64,000 nucleotides of DNA from Polaribacter sp. Hel1_33_78 (GTDB lineage Bacteria; Bacteroidota; Bacteroidia; Flavobacteriales; Flavobacteriaceae). Made by a program: the position numbers and the translations under genes. Shown here one piece after another: positions 35,773 to 45,554 of the stretch (the first letter of the stretch is position 1; every line of letters starts with the position of its first letter). The notes under the pieces are model-generated. The model searched no databases and was not told the DNA's origin. It saw nothing but the letters and a program-made list of their open reading frames with translations. The DNA is taken from the NCBI RefSeq assembly GCF_900106075.1, contig NZ_LT629794.1, forward strand, positions 3,118,501 to 3,182,500, read 5' to 3'.

Positions 35773-36198
35773 TTAAAACCAATTGTTCCAAGGGATTCTT
35801 GAAAGAATTAATAATAAAGCTAATCCATAAAAAATTACAAATGTTTTAAATTTTGATGAATCTGTTGTTTTCTTTTTGTGTTTAGACCAGCCAATTGTAA
35901 TAAGTACAATTGCTAATATCATCATTATTGGGTGTTCTACAGCTAATAATCTAGCAGCTTTATCCCCCATAACTTCACCTCCATTTTCTTTTAAGGCTTT
36001 ATACCAAGGAGACATAAAATACCATCCTAATCCAATTAATAATTGAATGTGAGAAACAATTAAGGTAAACAATCCAATTCTTAAATCTTTGTCTTTAAAT
36101 TGTTTCTTTTGCGTAAGGCCAATTATCGCATTAATAACAGCAAAAACAAGAATTGCCAACACTAAATAGGCCCAATAAGAATGTATATCTTTCATCAT
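35773..36198 (-). CDS. Four-segment membrane protein, cytochrome-b-like, function unknown
   Basis: The protein has 141 residues and four membrane segments (about 10-28, 43-63, 86-104, 118-136). Conserved-looking histidines are placed in segments (His6, His51 in SHIQLL, His90 in EHPIMM), compatible with heme ligands. Flavobacterial relatives are often labelled cytochrome B. Heme binding is inference. It is the first gene of the run with plsC and the desaturase, suggesting a membrane or lipid-linked redox role. Confidence 0.7.
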   Translation of the reverse strand: MMKDIHSYWAYLVLAILVFAVINAIIGLTQKKQFKDKDLRIGLFTLIVSHIQLLIGLGWYFMSPWYKALKENGGEVMGDKAARLLAVEHPIMMILAIVLITIGWSKHKKKTTDSSKFKTFVIFYGLALLLILSRIPWNNWF

Positions 36199-36245
36199 AC
36201 TATAGTTATATTTTTAATTCGGTAAAGTTACTCATTTTTATGCAT

Positions 36246-36274
36246 AAAAAAACCACCTCAAATGAGATGGTTTT
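36246..36274 (-). terminator. Terminator of the 40.4-36.3 kb receptor/lipoprotein message
   Basis: AAAACCACCTCA (36249-36260) pairs with TGAGATGGTTTT (36263-36274) with one G-T pair. The minus-strand side runs into seven T. Confidence 0.85.
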
Positions 36275-36299
36275 AATAAAATTATTTAGATATCGTAAC

Positions 36300-37877
36300 T
36301 TATTGTTTTACGTAAGCACTTCCTTCTTTAATAACTGCAAGAGACCAAACTCCGTTTGCTCCGTTATAGATATTATAAGTAACGATGTATTTTTGACCTT
36401 CTGCATCTGATGGGAAATTATTTAACAAAATAGTATTTATTTTTGCTAAACGTGATTCTTCACTCTCCTCGTCTTTACCAGCTCTTACATCAAAATTACC
36501 ATAACGGTCATTGCCTACTAAAGCATAATCTGCCGCAGTTAAAGTGTACTTGATTGTGTTATCTGGTACCCAACTGTTACCATCATGACCAAACTTGATT
36601 GTTTCATCAATAACAGTAGGAATTGCATTCCAAACTGATCCATCAAATACATAATTTACATTTCTTTGGCTTACACCTCCACTAAAGTAATTATATTCTA
36701 CTGCAACAAAATCGTCTATCGCTGCAAATTGATATAATGTTCTTAAGTAGATTCCAATATTATAAATAGCTAAATCATTATCACTAAAATTTGGATAACT
36801 TTGTCCCATTAAGGCATACTCATCACTTGTAAACGAAATTGGCGCAGCCCACTCGTCTGTTAGTGTAAATCTAGTTGTAGATTCCTCTAAAGCAAAAGTA
36901 TATAACTCGTAAGAAGTAGTGCTGAAAATAGTATAACCAGTTCCATCAAATTGAACTAACATAACTCTCGTACCGGGAGCACCGTCGTAAATTGCATAGG
37001 TAACATTGAACAAGTCACCAGAAACCGCAGCTGGAAAGTTATTTAATAAAATAGTCTCTATCTTAGCTCTTCTTGCCTCAACAGTCTCCTCATCTCTTCC
37101 TGCTCTTATGTCGAAGTTCTTATATTGACCATTACCAACCAATTCAAAATCAGCCTCTGTCAATGTATAATTTGTTGTTAAAGAAGCATCAGGCTCATTT
37201 TGCTGTTGCTTAACTAACATCTCTAAAACACCTGCACTACCATCGTATACTGCATAAGTTACATTATACTTGGCTCCATCTGCGGCATCAGGAAAGTTAT
37301 TTAATAAAATAGTCTGAATTTTAGCTCTTCTAGCATCAATGGTTTCTTCAGCTCTTCCTGTTCTAATATCAAAATTATCAAACCTTCCATTACCTACTAA
37401 ATCATAATCAGCATCCGTTAATGTATAATTTGTAATTGTTGGCTCTGTATTATAGGTTAAATCTACTACAGTTCCTTTTACCTCACTTGGAAATTTATAC
37501 TCAAAAAAGTCATTAAAATCTCCGCTATTATTTAAACTAGTTAACCCAATAGCTTCATAATCTGCATCCGTAACTGTATAGGCATCAAATTTAATTGGAT
37601 TATATAATTTAAACGTTACTGCAGCCAAAGATTCTGCCCCCCATGCTGGGAATTTACCAGATAAAAAATCAGGTAACATAGATTTAGCAACATCTATAGA
37701 ATTAAAGTTTCCAAAACCTAGCTCTAAATCATCATAATCCTCATCTGTTAATGTATATGTTGCTTCACCAGAAATAACTGATTCTAAAGCATCAATCTCC
37801 TCATAAATATCTTCCATTGGATTACACGAAGTAAACAACAAAGAAAGAATTGCGAAAGAATAAAATATTTTTTTCAT
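36300..37877 (-). CDS. Lipoprotein with repeated YTLTDxDY modules, partner of the adjacent TonB receptor
   Basis: The protein has 525 residues, with lipobox LFTSC (Cys18). The motif Y-T-(L/V)-T-x-x-D-Y/F-x-x-(hydrophobic)-G recurs at about 41, 100, 151, 237, 348 (degenerate) and 444. Three copies (151, 237, 444) are long and nearly identical in plan: GN(G/D)-x-(Y/F)-x-NFD(I/V)R, then R(R/L)AKI-x-TILLNNFP, then a YNVTYAVYDG-type strand. The spacing suggests a string of small beta/alpha modules displayed at the cell surface. It starts 11 bases after the TonB receptor stop. No SusD signature is seen; ligand capture for the receptor is inference. Confidence 0.75.
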   Translation of the reverse strand: MKKIFYSFAILSLLFTSCNPMEDIYEEIDALESVISGEATYTLTDEDYDDLELGFGNFNSIDVAKSMLPDFLSGKFPAWGAESLAAVTFKLYNPIKFDAYTVTDADYEAIGLTSLNNSGDFNDFFEYKFPSEVKGTVVDLTYNTEPTITNYTLTDADYDLVGNGRFDNFDIRTGRAEETIDARRAKIQTILLNNFPDAADGAKYNVTYAVYDGSAGVLEMLVKQQQNEPDASLTTNYTLTEADFELVGNGQYKNFDIRAGRDEETVEARRAKIETILLNNFPAAVSGDLFNVTYAIYDGAPGTRVMLVQFDGTGYTIFSTTSYELYTFALEESTTRFTLTDEWAAPISFTSDEYALMGQSYPNFSDNDLAIYNIGIYLRTLYQFAAIDDFVAVEYNYFSGGVSQRNVNYVFDGSVWNAIPTVIDETIKFGHDGNSWVPDNTIKYTLTAADYALVGNDRYGNFDVRAGKDEESEESRLAKINTILLNNFPSDAEGQKYIVTYNIYNGANGVWSLAVIKEGSAYVKQ

Positions 37878-37888
37878 TTTTAAAGTTT

Positions 37889-40429
37889 TTAAAATTTAAT
37901 TTTTGCGCTTAAACTAAATGTTCTACCGTAACCAAACCATACCAATGGGTCACTTGCATCTAAAGCGTCAGCTATATATTCTGTATCAAACAAGTTGTTT
38001 ACACGAAGGGTAACAGTGGTGTCAAATTCACCAAGGTTAAAACCATGACGTAAACTTGCATCTACTGTACTATAACTTGGTGCTTTCCAAGAATCTTCAG
38101 GTCTTTCTGTAGCATCCGCATAACTTAAAACATCTATTTGAGCATATAAATCTGCGAAATAATTATAGTCTAAAGTAATACTTGTTTTATCCCAAAACTT
38201 GTATAACATACCCAAAGCAGCTGTTGTTTGTGCAGCATCTGATACTCTTAAACCTTCAATAGGTAAGGAAATTGTATCTACTTCATTTTGATTCTCATCA
38301 AAAACTGGTACATCTAATAAGTCGTTATCCCATTTCCAATCACCTAAAGATAGCATACCTGTAAAGTTTAATTTATCTGAATGCTTATAAGTGAAATCGA
38401 ATTCTACACCTTGATGTAATGCGTTAACGCCTAAAAGATTGGCTGTGTAGTCTTCAGCTCCAGGCTGGGTTGCTCTTACCGTTCTTGTAAATGTTCTGTC
38501 ATTCCACTGTGTTCTGTATAAATTTACATTTGCTGCAAATTTTTCACCTCTTAAACCGTAGCCTAATTCTAAACTAAACACTTTTTCATTTTCAGCATCT
38601 GAGTTAATCGATGTATTGTTAAATCCATTAAAGACTGCATTAAATGTTGCTGGTCTCTCAAAATATCCAATGTTTGCAAAAACGTTTTGTACATCATCTA
38701 GTCTAAAGTTTGCACCACCTTTAATACTATAACCGTTTAACGTTATTTTATCAGAAGTTCCTAAATCTTTTCCAGCTTCTGTACTTAAGTCATATAAAAA
38801 GTATTCAATCCTTTGATAAGAACTTCTTTGAACAGATGTAGACACAAAAGCGTTAAAATTATCAGTCCCATATTCTAATTGAGCAAAGAAACCTAACCAT
38901 CCAACTTTTCCATCATTATTATATCCGAACTTATCTCCTACACTTAAAGCTGCATTCGGGTTATTAACATTAGAATTATCAAAGAAATAATCACCTCCTA
39001 ATAAATCAGTTACTTCTCTAAAATGTTTTCCTGTATATGTTCTCCAGTCCAAACCAGCAATTAAATCTAAGTCATCAGAAAGTTCTGTTTTGAATGTAGA
39101 TAAAACACCAAACCATTCGTGATCATTTCTAGAAGCTCTTAGGATTGCTTCAGCACCTAAAGCGCCATTTGCTCTGTTAATCTCAACAATATTATCTAAA
39201 TCTACAGGTTGATCTGAACCACCTAATCTAACACCGAATAAATCTCTGTTAGTTCCAGCAGTTCCACCACCACCACCAGTACCATAGGATGCGTATGCAG
39301 CCGTTGATAAAGATGTTACATCACTCATTGTCCAATAATGGTTTAATGAAGTTTGAGATTTGTGATAGAAGTTATCCTCTATATGAGTTACTTGTCCGTT
39401 TTTATAACCCCAATCTGGATTGAATTTATTTCCTGATTCAGCATCTCTGTAGGTAGCAATTGTACTTCTGTTTTGTCTTTGACCATGTCTTTGTGGCGCT
39501 CCAAATGTTGTAAATGATAAAGTATGATTATCATTGATTTCTTTAGAGATATTTACAAAATAGTTAAACCCTTTAAATTGAGTTCCGTCAATATAACCTT
39601 CTCCTTCAATTTTCGCAAAAGACACTGTTGCAGCCAAACCGCTATCCATTAAACCTGTAGATAAAGTAAAGCCATATTTTTGGTATCCATCGTTACCTGT
39701 AGAAGCAATAATATTTCCTCCTTTTTGAACATCAGAAGTTTTAGACAAAATATTAATAGTTCCTCCAATAGAAGGTACCGCAACTTTAGAAGCTCCTAAA
39801 CCTCTTTGAACTTGCATTGCAGATGTAACATCTGATAATCCAGCCCAGTTAGACCAATATACTCTTCCGTTTTCCATGTCATTGACAGGAACACCATTAA
39901 TCATAACGGCAACATTTTCAGAATTAAATCCACGTAAGTTAATACGACCATCTCCAAAACCACCTCCAGATTTCGTAGCATATACTCCTGGTGTAGATTT
40001 TAAAACTTCAGGGAATTCTTGAGAACCTAACTTTCTCTCAATATCTGCAGCTTTTAGTGTAGAAACCGCCACTGGCGTTTTTCTATCAATAGCAAATGAT
40101 GTTGCTGTTAAAACAATTTCATCTAAACTAGCATCCGCATCTAATTGAATAGAACCCAACTTAGTTTTTGAAGAAGAAAAAGCAACTTCTTTTGATTTGT
40201 AACCTATAAAAGAGATTACTAGAACACCAGAATTTGATTTAGCATTTAGCACAAAATTACCATCGAAATCAGTTACTGCTCCATTGGTTGTTCCTTTTTC
40301 TAAAACACTAGCTCCAGGTAATGATTGATTTGTCTCATCAACGATTGTACCTGTAATTTTAGTTTGTCCTAAAACTGCAGCAGATATAGAAAATAAAGCT
40401 ACAAATAATAAGTTTTTAAAATTTTTCAT
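37889..40429 (-). CDS. TonB-dependent receptor, second Pho-box-linked module
   Basis: The protein has 846 residues: a signal peptide (to about 22), a CarboxypepD_reg-like domain (about 23-110, ITGTIVDETNQSLPGASVLEKG), a plug (about 120-235, with INLRGFNSENVAVMINGVPVNDM) and a barrel ending FSLSAKIKF. It imports a ligand through the outer membrane. It is followed by the repeat lipoprotein with an 11-base gap and preceded by a promoter whose two perfect TTAACA repeats occupy the same register as those of the phosphate genes. The ligand is unknown; phosphate-linked uptake is the working inference. Confidence 0.87.
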   Translation of the reverse strand: MKNFKNLLFVALFSISAAVLGQTKITGTIVDETNQSLPGASVLEKGTTNGAVTDFDGNFVLNAKSNSGVLVISFIGYKSKEVAFSSSKTKLGSIQLDADASLDEIVLTATSFAIDRKTPVAVSTLKAADIERKLGSQEFPEVLKSTPGVYATKSGGGFGDGRINLRGFNSENVAVMINGVPVNDMENGRVYWSNWAGLSDVTSAMQVQRGLGASKVAVPSIGGTINILSKTSDVQKGGNIIASTGNDGYQKYGFTLSTGLMDSGLAATVSFAKIEGEGYIDGTQFKGFNYFVNISKEINDNHTLSFTTFGAPQRHGQRQNRSTIATYRDAESGNKFNPDWGYKNGQVTHIEDNFYHKSQTSLNHYWTMSDVTSLSTAAYASYGTGGGGGTAGTNRDLFGVRLGGSDQPVDLDNIVEINRANGALGAEAILRASRNDHEWFGVLSTFKTELSDDLDLIAGLDWRTYTGKHFREVTDLLGGDYFFDNSNVNNPNAALSVGDKFGYNNDGKVGWLGFFAQLEYGTDNFNAFVSTSVQRSSYQRIEYFLYDLSTEAGKDLGTSDKITLNGYSIKGGANFRLDDVQNVFANIGYFERPATFNAVFNGFNNTSINSDAENEKVFSLELGYGLRGEKFAANVNLYRTQWNDRTFTRTVRATQPGAEDYTANLLGVNALHQGVEFDFTYKHSDKLNFTGMLSLGDWKWDNDLLDVPVFDENQNEVDTISLPIEGLRVSDAAQTTAALGMLYKFWDKTSITLDYNYFADLYAQIDVLSYADATERPEDSWKAPSYSTVDASLRHGFNLGEFDTTVTLRVNNLFDTEYIADALDASDPLVWFGYGRTFSLSAKIKF

Positions 40430-40458
40430 TGTTTAAATTTATGTTATTTAATGTTCGG

Positions 40459-40503
40459 CAAAAGTCTTGCTTTTACCGATTTATAATGTTAATTTAATGT
40501 TAA
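40459..40503 (-). promoter_or_regulatory. Pho-box-like promoter of the second TonB receptor
   Basis: On the minus strand TTAACA begins at 40503 and at 40492 (11 bases apart), which are 41 and 30 bases before TTTG at 40462-40459. The -7 context AGACTTTTGC is the same as at the first TonB receptor. Confidence 0.75.
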
Positions 40504-40626
40504 GTTTTAACAACAAATTAAGATATTGAAAAGTAAACAAAATAAAACCTATGTTCTAAAAATGATACTATAATATATTAACAGTTTTATTAACAAAAAA
40601 CTACTTAACAGTTAAAATATTTTAAT

Positions 40627-42195
40627 CTATTTGTTTTTCAATAGCTTCTTGGCTAATTCTTTCCCTAATTCCACACCAAATTGATCATAACTATATATGT
40701 TCCATAAAATTCCTTGCGTGAAAATTTTATGTTCATAAAGTGCTATCAATTTCCCTAAAGATCGTGGTGTTAATTTATCGAAAAGGATTGCATTACTCGG
40801 TCTATTTCCCTCAAAAACTTTAAAAGGTAGTAATTGATTTATTTTATCTTCATCACCCGAGAATTTTAATTCTAAATGAACCTCTTCTTTACTTTTACCA
40901 AAAGCCAAAGCTTCCATTTGTCCATAATAATTTGCCATCAATTTATTATGGTGGTCTGTTAAACCATATAAAGATTCTTTGTAACCAATAAAATCTGCAG
41001 GAATTAACTTTGTACCTTGATGAACTAATTGCATAAATGCATGTTGCATATTTGTACCAGTACTACCCCAAACAATAGTTCCCGTTTGGTAATCAATGGC
41101 ATCTCCATTTCTATCTACGCCTTTCCCATTACTTTCCATGATTGCTTGTTGCAAATAATCTGGTAATTTCTTTAAATATTGAGAATAAGGTAAAACTGCT
41201 TCTGTTTCTGCTAAATAAAAATTATTATACCAAATGCTAATCAACGCTAACACTACTGGTATGTTTTTATCAAAGTCTGTATTTTTGAAATGGATATCCA
41301 TTTCTTCCGCCCCTTCTAAAAGAGCCTTATAATTGTCAAACCCAACGGACAAACTGATAGACAAACCTACCGCAGACCAGAGTGAAAAACGCCCTCCAAC
41401 CCAATTCCACATGGGAAAAACGTTATTTTTATCAATTCCAAAATTATCTACTGCTTCTAAATTTGTAGAAACGGCCACGAAGTGTTTTGGAATATCAAAA
41501 ATTGTTGCTGATTTTAAAAACCAATTTTTAATTGTTTCCGAATTTGTAATAGTTTCCTGAGTTGTAAATGTTTTAGAAACTATTACAAATAAGGTAGTTT
41601 CCGGATTTAATTTCTTAATTACTTCAGAGACATGATCTCCGTCAACATTAGAAACAAAATGAGTTGTTAATTGGTTTTTATAAAATTGTAAAGACTCAAC
41701 AATCATATCTGGCCCGAGGTCAGAACCTCCAATTCCAATATTTACAACATCCGTAATTGATTTTCCTGTATATCCTTTCCATTTTCCAGAAATAACTTTA
41801 TTCGAAAAACTTTTAATTTTCCTTAAAGCTGCTTGTATCTGAGGCTTAATATTTTTACCGTGGACAAAAACCGGTTCATCAGAAGTACTTCTTAATGCTG
41901 TGTGTAAAACTGCTCTTCCCTCTGTTACATTAATTTCTTCTCCTGAATATTGACTTTCAATAGCTTCTTTTAAACCGACTTCTTTTGCTAATGCTACTAG
42001 TAAATTAATTGTTTCTTTTGTAATTCTATTTTTAGAAAAATCTACTAGTAAATCATCAAATTCTATAGAAAAATCTGCTTTTCTATTTTCGTCTTTACTC
42101 AAATCTTTAATATTGATATCTTTAATATCCTTAAAATGATTTATTAATTTTCTCCAAGATTCTGTTGTTGTTGGGTTGATGTTTTTTAAAGCCAT
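40627..42195 (-). CDS. pgi: Glucose-6-phosphate isomerase
   Basis: The protein has 522 residues. PGI signatures include [18 protein letters not shown], the sugar-phosphate loop [10 protein letters not shown] and [13 protein letters not shown], with [15 protein letters not shown] residues near the end ([15 protein letters not shown]). It interconverts glucose-6-phosphate and fructose-6-phosphate. It begins three bases after the M23 lipoprotein gene, a typical flavobacterial pairing. Confidence 0.97.
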   Translation of the reverse strand: MALKNINPTTTESWRKLINHFKDIKDINIKDLSKDENRKADFSIEFDDLLVDFSKNRITKETINLLVALAKEVGLKEAIESQYSGEEINVTEGRAVLHTALRSTSDEPVFVHGKNIKPQIQAALRKIKSFSNKVISGKWKGYTGKSITDVVNIGIGGSDLGPDMIVESLQFYKNQLTTHFVSNVDGDHVSEVIKKLNPETTLFVIVSKTFTTQETITNSETIKNWFLKSATIFDIPKHFVAVSTNLEAVDNFGIDKNNVFPMWNWVGGRFSLWSAVGLSISLSVGFDNYKALLEGAEEMDIHFKNTDFDKNIPVVLALISIWYNNFYLAETEAVLPYSQYLKKLPDYLQQAIMESNGKGVDRNGDAIDYQTGTIVWGSTGTNMQHAFMQLVHQGTKLIPADFIGYKESLYGLTDHHNKLMANYYGQMEALAFGKSKEEVHLELKFSGDEDKINQLLPFKVFEGNRPSNAILFDKLTPRSLGKLIALYEHKIFTQGILWNIYSYDQFGVELGKELAKKLLKNK

Positions 42196-42198
42196 TTT

Positions 42199-43464
42199 TT
42201 ATTTTTGTGCGATAGTTTCTTTAATTTCTTCAGGTTCTTGAACAGGAACTCTTTTATAATCTAATTGATATTTTAATGTTCTTATGAATTTAAAAAAGGT
42301 TGGTTTCACCTCTTTTTTCATAGGTTTTGCAGCTGGTAATTTTTCTCTTAAAGGATCTACTTGTTTACCGTATTTCCAAAAACGATAACAAACATGAGGA
42401 CCCCCTGTATTTCCTGTCATACCTACATAACCAATTACATCACCTTGTTTTACGTAATTCCCTTTTCTTACTTTACGTGATTTCATGTGTAGATATTGGG
42501 TAGAGTATGTGCCATTATGTTTAATCTTTACATAGTTTCCATTACCTCCTCTTCTTGCAGATTCTGAAACGGTTCCGCTTGCAGTTGCAATAATTGGCGT
42601 TCCTATATTTGCGGCAAAATCTGTGCCTTTATGAGGTTTTATCCTATTTCCGTAGTAAGCAATCCTTCTTCTTAAATTATATCTTGATGAAATTCTATAT
42701 TGAAATTTTATAGGTGCTTTTAAGAATTGACTTCGCAACATTTTACCTTCTTGGTCATAATATTCATGAATGTTTAAAATTGAATCCGCAAGAAAACGAA
42801 ATGCATATAAATCTTTACCTTTGTGCTTAAAAACAGCTGACTTTACTTTTCCGTAACCTGCAAAAATAGTATCATCAATAAATTTTTCTTCATAAACAAA
42901 CTTAAAAGAATCTCCTTTCTGAAGGGCATAAAAATCTAAAGTCCAAGCATAAATATCCGCTATTGTCCAAGTTAAGTTTGGCCTTAAACCCAAACTATCC
43001 ATTGTTACAGAAAGATTGGAGTTAATAATTCCATTTACCTCTTTTTCCAAAACTTTAATTGGCTTTTGAAATCTGGATGCGGTGATTAGAGAGTCCTGAA
43101 AATCTAAAATTGTTGCGTTTATTTTATTGTGCTTATAAATAAAAACCTGTGCTTTTTCCGAAGAGTCTTTGCTTGCTAAAATAGTATAAGGCTTACCCGC
43201 CCTAACCCTTCTAACATCAAAAATTTCATTAACTGAAGTTGCAATTTGATTTATCTTTGGATAGGCAACATGGTGTCTGTCTAAAATAGCGCCAAAACTT
43301 TCACCTTCTTTTATGGTGTCTTGAATTAATTTATAATCATCAATTTTATAACCAAATCTAATTTCTGGCTTTGGTTTTTCAATTTGAACAACGGCGTTTT
43401 TAATTTCTTTGTTACAAGAAGAAAAAACCAAAATAAACGCTAATAGAGCTACTATTTTTTTCAA
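42199..43464 (-). CDS. M23-family peptidoglycan metallopeptidase lipoprotein with HxC zinc motif
   Basis: The protein has 421 residues, with lipobox VFSSC (Cys17). The LytM/M23 domain covers about 265-375. The first zinc motif is intact (HKGTD, His278 and Asp282), and His326 in YLHMKS is present, but the second motif reads HVC (His357, Cys359) where the family has HxH. Cys can bind zinc, so activity may be kept. This HVC form is known to me from other Bacteroidota. It is cotranscribed with pgi. A -7 element is seen at 43491-43498. Confidence 0.9.
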   Translation of the reverse strand: MKKIVALLAFILVFSSCNKEIKNAVVQIEKPKPEIRFGYKIDDYKLIQDTIKEGESFGAILDRHHVAYPKINQIATSVNEIFDVRRVRAGKPYTILASKDSSEKAQVFIYKHNKINATILDFQDSLITASRFQKPIKVLEKEVNGIINSNLSVTMDSLGLRPNLTWTIADIYAWTLDFYALQKGDSFKFVYEEKFIDDTIFAGYGKVKSAVFKHKGKDLYAFRFLADSILNIHEYYDQEGKMLRSQFLKAPIKFQYRISSRYNLRRRIAYYGNRIKPHKGTDFAANIGTPIIATASGTVSESARRGGNGNYVKIKHNGTYSTQYLHMKSRKVRKGNYVKQGDVIGYVGMTGNTGGPHVCYRFWKYGKQVDPLREKLPAAKPMKKEVKPTFFKFIRTLKYQLDYKRVPVQEPEEIKETIAQK

Positions 43465-43490
43465 GAAAGTTATACTATTTGGGTAGATTT

Positions 43491-43498
43491 CAAAAGTA
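43491..43498 (-). promoter_or_regulatory. -7 promoter element upstream of the M23-pgi pair
   Basis: Minus-strand TACTTTTG matches TAnnTTTG, 27 bases before ATG 43464. Confidence 0.5.
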
Positions 43499-43563
43499 CA
43501 AATAAAATTGATTTATTTTCATTCTAAGAGTAGAACTTAATAAAACGGTTTCGTTAAAATTTT

Positions 43564-44334
43564 CTAAATCTTTTGAAAAGGATTGGCTAAACCTTTATAC
43601 TCCTCTAATTCTGCTCTTAAAGAACCTACAGAAAGAGAGGCCATCATTTTTATTGGAATTTTATTCGCATCATCAGTAATCCAAATAGTTACACTTTCTT
43701 GTGCTTTAAAAATCCTCCCTGACTGAACTAAAGGTCTAAATATTAAAGAATTGACCTTTCCGAATTTTGTTTTTAAAATCTCTCTTCCCAAAAAACGCAA
43801 CTTAAAAGGATAAATTTGTGAATCCATAAACATGTCTAATGCAATTTCATCTCCCTTTTTTAAATTTGTTGTATTCGTATTTCTTAAAAAATAGAAAGAA
43901 GACATCATATCTTGTACATTCGTAAAAGAAACAGAAGTGTCTTTTTGCTTTGTAAAATCTTGTACGTATGCTTTGTTAGAAATATAATTAAAAGCGGTTA
44001 TTCTGTGTTTTTTATAACCTCCTTCATTAATCTTTCTTTTAAACAAATAAGGCTTTATGCTATCTTTATCAAAATACGATTCATATTTGTCATCTACTTC
44101 AAAAAACCACTTTACAGGCCCAGAAGTCCAACCTGTTCCTTTTGCTTGAAAGACTTTTTTACCATTATAGTCTTTTTCATCAACTTCTAAAATTGCTGTT
44201 CCAGCTCTTAAAAAACCACTATAACTCATTTTATACCGCAACCATTCTCCGCTTTTAAAAACAGCTGATTTTTCCTGACTGAAAGCAGTTGTCAAAAAGA
44301 ATACTACAAAAAATAATAGGGTGTACTTTTTCAT
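43564..44334 (-). CDS. DUF3108 domain secreted protein
   Basis: The protein has 256 residues. A signal peptide (to about 19, TAFSQ) is followed by the DUF3108 pattern: SGEWLRYKMSYSGFLRAGTAILEV, YKKHRITAFNYISNKAYVQDF and a late VTIWITDDANKIPIKM. The fold is a beta-barrel/clamp and the function is unknown. It lies 99 bases upstream of the M23 gene and 109 bases downstream of the tryptophan dioxygenase gene on the same strand. Confidence 0.88.
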   Translation of the reverse strand: MKKYTLLFFVVFFLTTAFSQEKSAVFKSGEWLRYKMSYSGFLRAGTAILEVDEKDYNGKKVFQAKGTGWTSGPVKWFFEVDDKYESYFDKDSIKPYLFKRKINEGGYKKHRITAFNYISNKAYVQDFTKQKDTSVSFTNVQDMMSSFYFLRNTNTTNLKKGDEIALDMFMDSQIYPFKLRFLGREILKTKFGKVNSLIFRPLVQSGRIFKAQESVTIWITDDANKIPIKMMASLSVGSLRAELEEYKGLANPFQKI

Positions 44335-44443
44335 AAAAAACCAAACTTATAAAAAAGTAATGACAATTACCATTCCAAAATGAAAAAAAGCCATTTACTA
44401 ATTATTTGTACTCTCAATAAAAATATTCTGGAATTCTCTTAAT

Positions 44444-45361
44444 TTAAAATGTTCCCCAGTTTTTTAATTCTTCTTCGCTCCATAAGTAAGGATAAAAAAC
44501 TCTTCTTTGATATTTTGGGTGCATGTATTTACGCCAACTACTTCCGCCAGTTGCTTCCAAATCCTTATCTTTTCCTCCTAAATATTTGCCGGCAGCATTG
44601 TAATGAGCCATGACCCACTTAATATTTACAGTATAATCATAATGACGCATTGCTTTAATTAAGTCTTCGTTTTCTTGAACTTCTTTTGGAAGTTGTTTGA
44701 ATTTTAAAGACAAGTTGATATCATTATAGTCTTCCATAAAATCAATAAAATCTCCCATGTATTTTTTTTCAAAAAGATTTAATAAAGTCGATTTTTGTCC
44801 GGTTGTGTAATTCTTACCAGCAGCTTGCCAATACAAATGATTATATGCGTTTTTAAATGATGAATTTCTATCAATAGTATCTCTGTAACGTGCATCAATT
44901 AAATTAATCAACTCAGTTGATGCAAACTCAATTTTTCTGTATTGCGCACTTTGAAAGCCACTTGCAGGAGTTAATGTATTTCTGAATTTTAGATATTGCT
45001 CTTTTTCCATTCCGTCTGCCATCACATTAAAAGAACTACACAACATATCAAAATAGCGACTAATTCTATTGAGATGCATCGTAAATTTATCTACAGAAAC
45101 TTCCCTCGTTTTTGCAACTTGATCAATTTCCCACAAAATCATTTTAAACAACAATTCGTTTACTTGATGATACATGATAAACACCATTTCATCTGGTTGT
45201 GTGGTTCTAGGCGTTTGCAATCCTAATAAAGCATCCGTCTGGATATAGTCCCAATAAGTGATTGGTGTACTCCAAAGCAGACCTTCTAGCATAGCGTCTA
45301 CAGGAACGCCTAACTTCTCATACTTTTCCTCTATTGCTTTTAAAATTTCTTCTCTATTCAT
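44444..45361 (-). CDS. Tryptophan 2,3-dioxygenase family protein
   Basis: The protein has 305 residues. The N-terminal motif FIMYHQVNELLFKMILWE carries the distal His. RISRYFDMLCSSFNVM, LTPASGFQSAQYRKIEF and the end GGSSWRKYMHPKYQRRVFYP follow the family order, with a His for the heme in the central helix (HYNAAGKYLGG). The family opens the indole ring with O2 at the start of the kynurenine pathway. The C-terminal loop differs from the classic GGSSGYHYL, so substrate identity is less certain. It follows hmgA and hppD on the same strand. Confidence 0.88.
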   Translation of the reverse strand: MNREEILKAIEEKYEKLGVPVDAMLEGLLWSTPITYWDYIQTDALLGLQTPRTTQPDEMVFIMYHQVNELLFKMILWEIDQVAKTREVSVDKFTMHLNRISRYFDMLCSSFNVMADGMEKEQYLKFRNTLTPASGFQSAQYRKIEFASTELINLIDARYRDTIDRNSSFKNAYNHLYWQAAGKNYTTGQKSTLLNLFEKKYMGDFIDFMEDYNDINLSLKFKQLPKEVQENEDLIKAMRHYDYTVNIKWVMAHYNAAGKYLGGKDKDLEATGGSSWRKYMHPKYQRRVFYPYLWSEEELKNWGTF

Positions 45362-45378
45362 ATTTATAAGAATAACCC

Positions 45379-45522
45379 TTATTTACTAAAATATATTACC
45401 AAGGATGTTATTATTGAAAAAAAACAAAATATTAAAATGGTATACATAAATATTTTAAAAATAGGGTTTCCTTCTGTCTTTCTATTAATTAAATTTATCA
45501 ATAACTTTAATGGTTTGTTCAT
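45379..45522 (-). CDS. 47-residue single-pass membrane peptide between hppD and tryptophan dioxygenase genes
   Basis: ATG 45522 to TAA 45379 encodes a basic start (MNKPLKLLINLINRK), a hydrophobic segment (about 21-45, MYTILIFCFFSIITSLVIYF) and a terminal Lys. It starts 32 bases after the hppD stop and ends 17 bases before the dioxygenase ATG, so it lies inside the catabolic message. No family is recognised. Translation is inferred from position and composition. Confidence 0.5.
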   Translation of the reverse strand: MNKPLKLLINLINRKTEGNPIFKIFMYTILIFCFFSIITSLVIYFSK

Positions 45523-45554
45523 TTCTTCAAGGTTAATACATCTTAATTCCTAAA

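Noticed and set aside
40579..40620. Further TTAACA copies downstream of pgi
   Set aside because: They are spaced by 12 and 15 bases instead of 11 and are not in register with the -7 TTTG.
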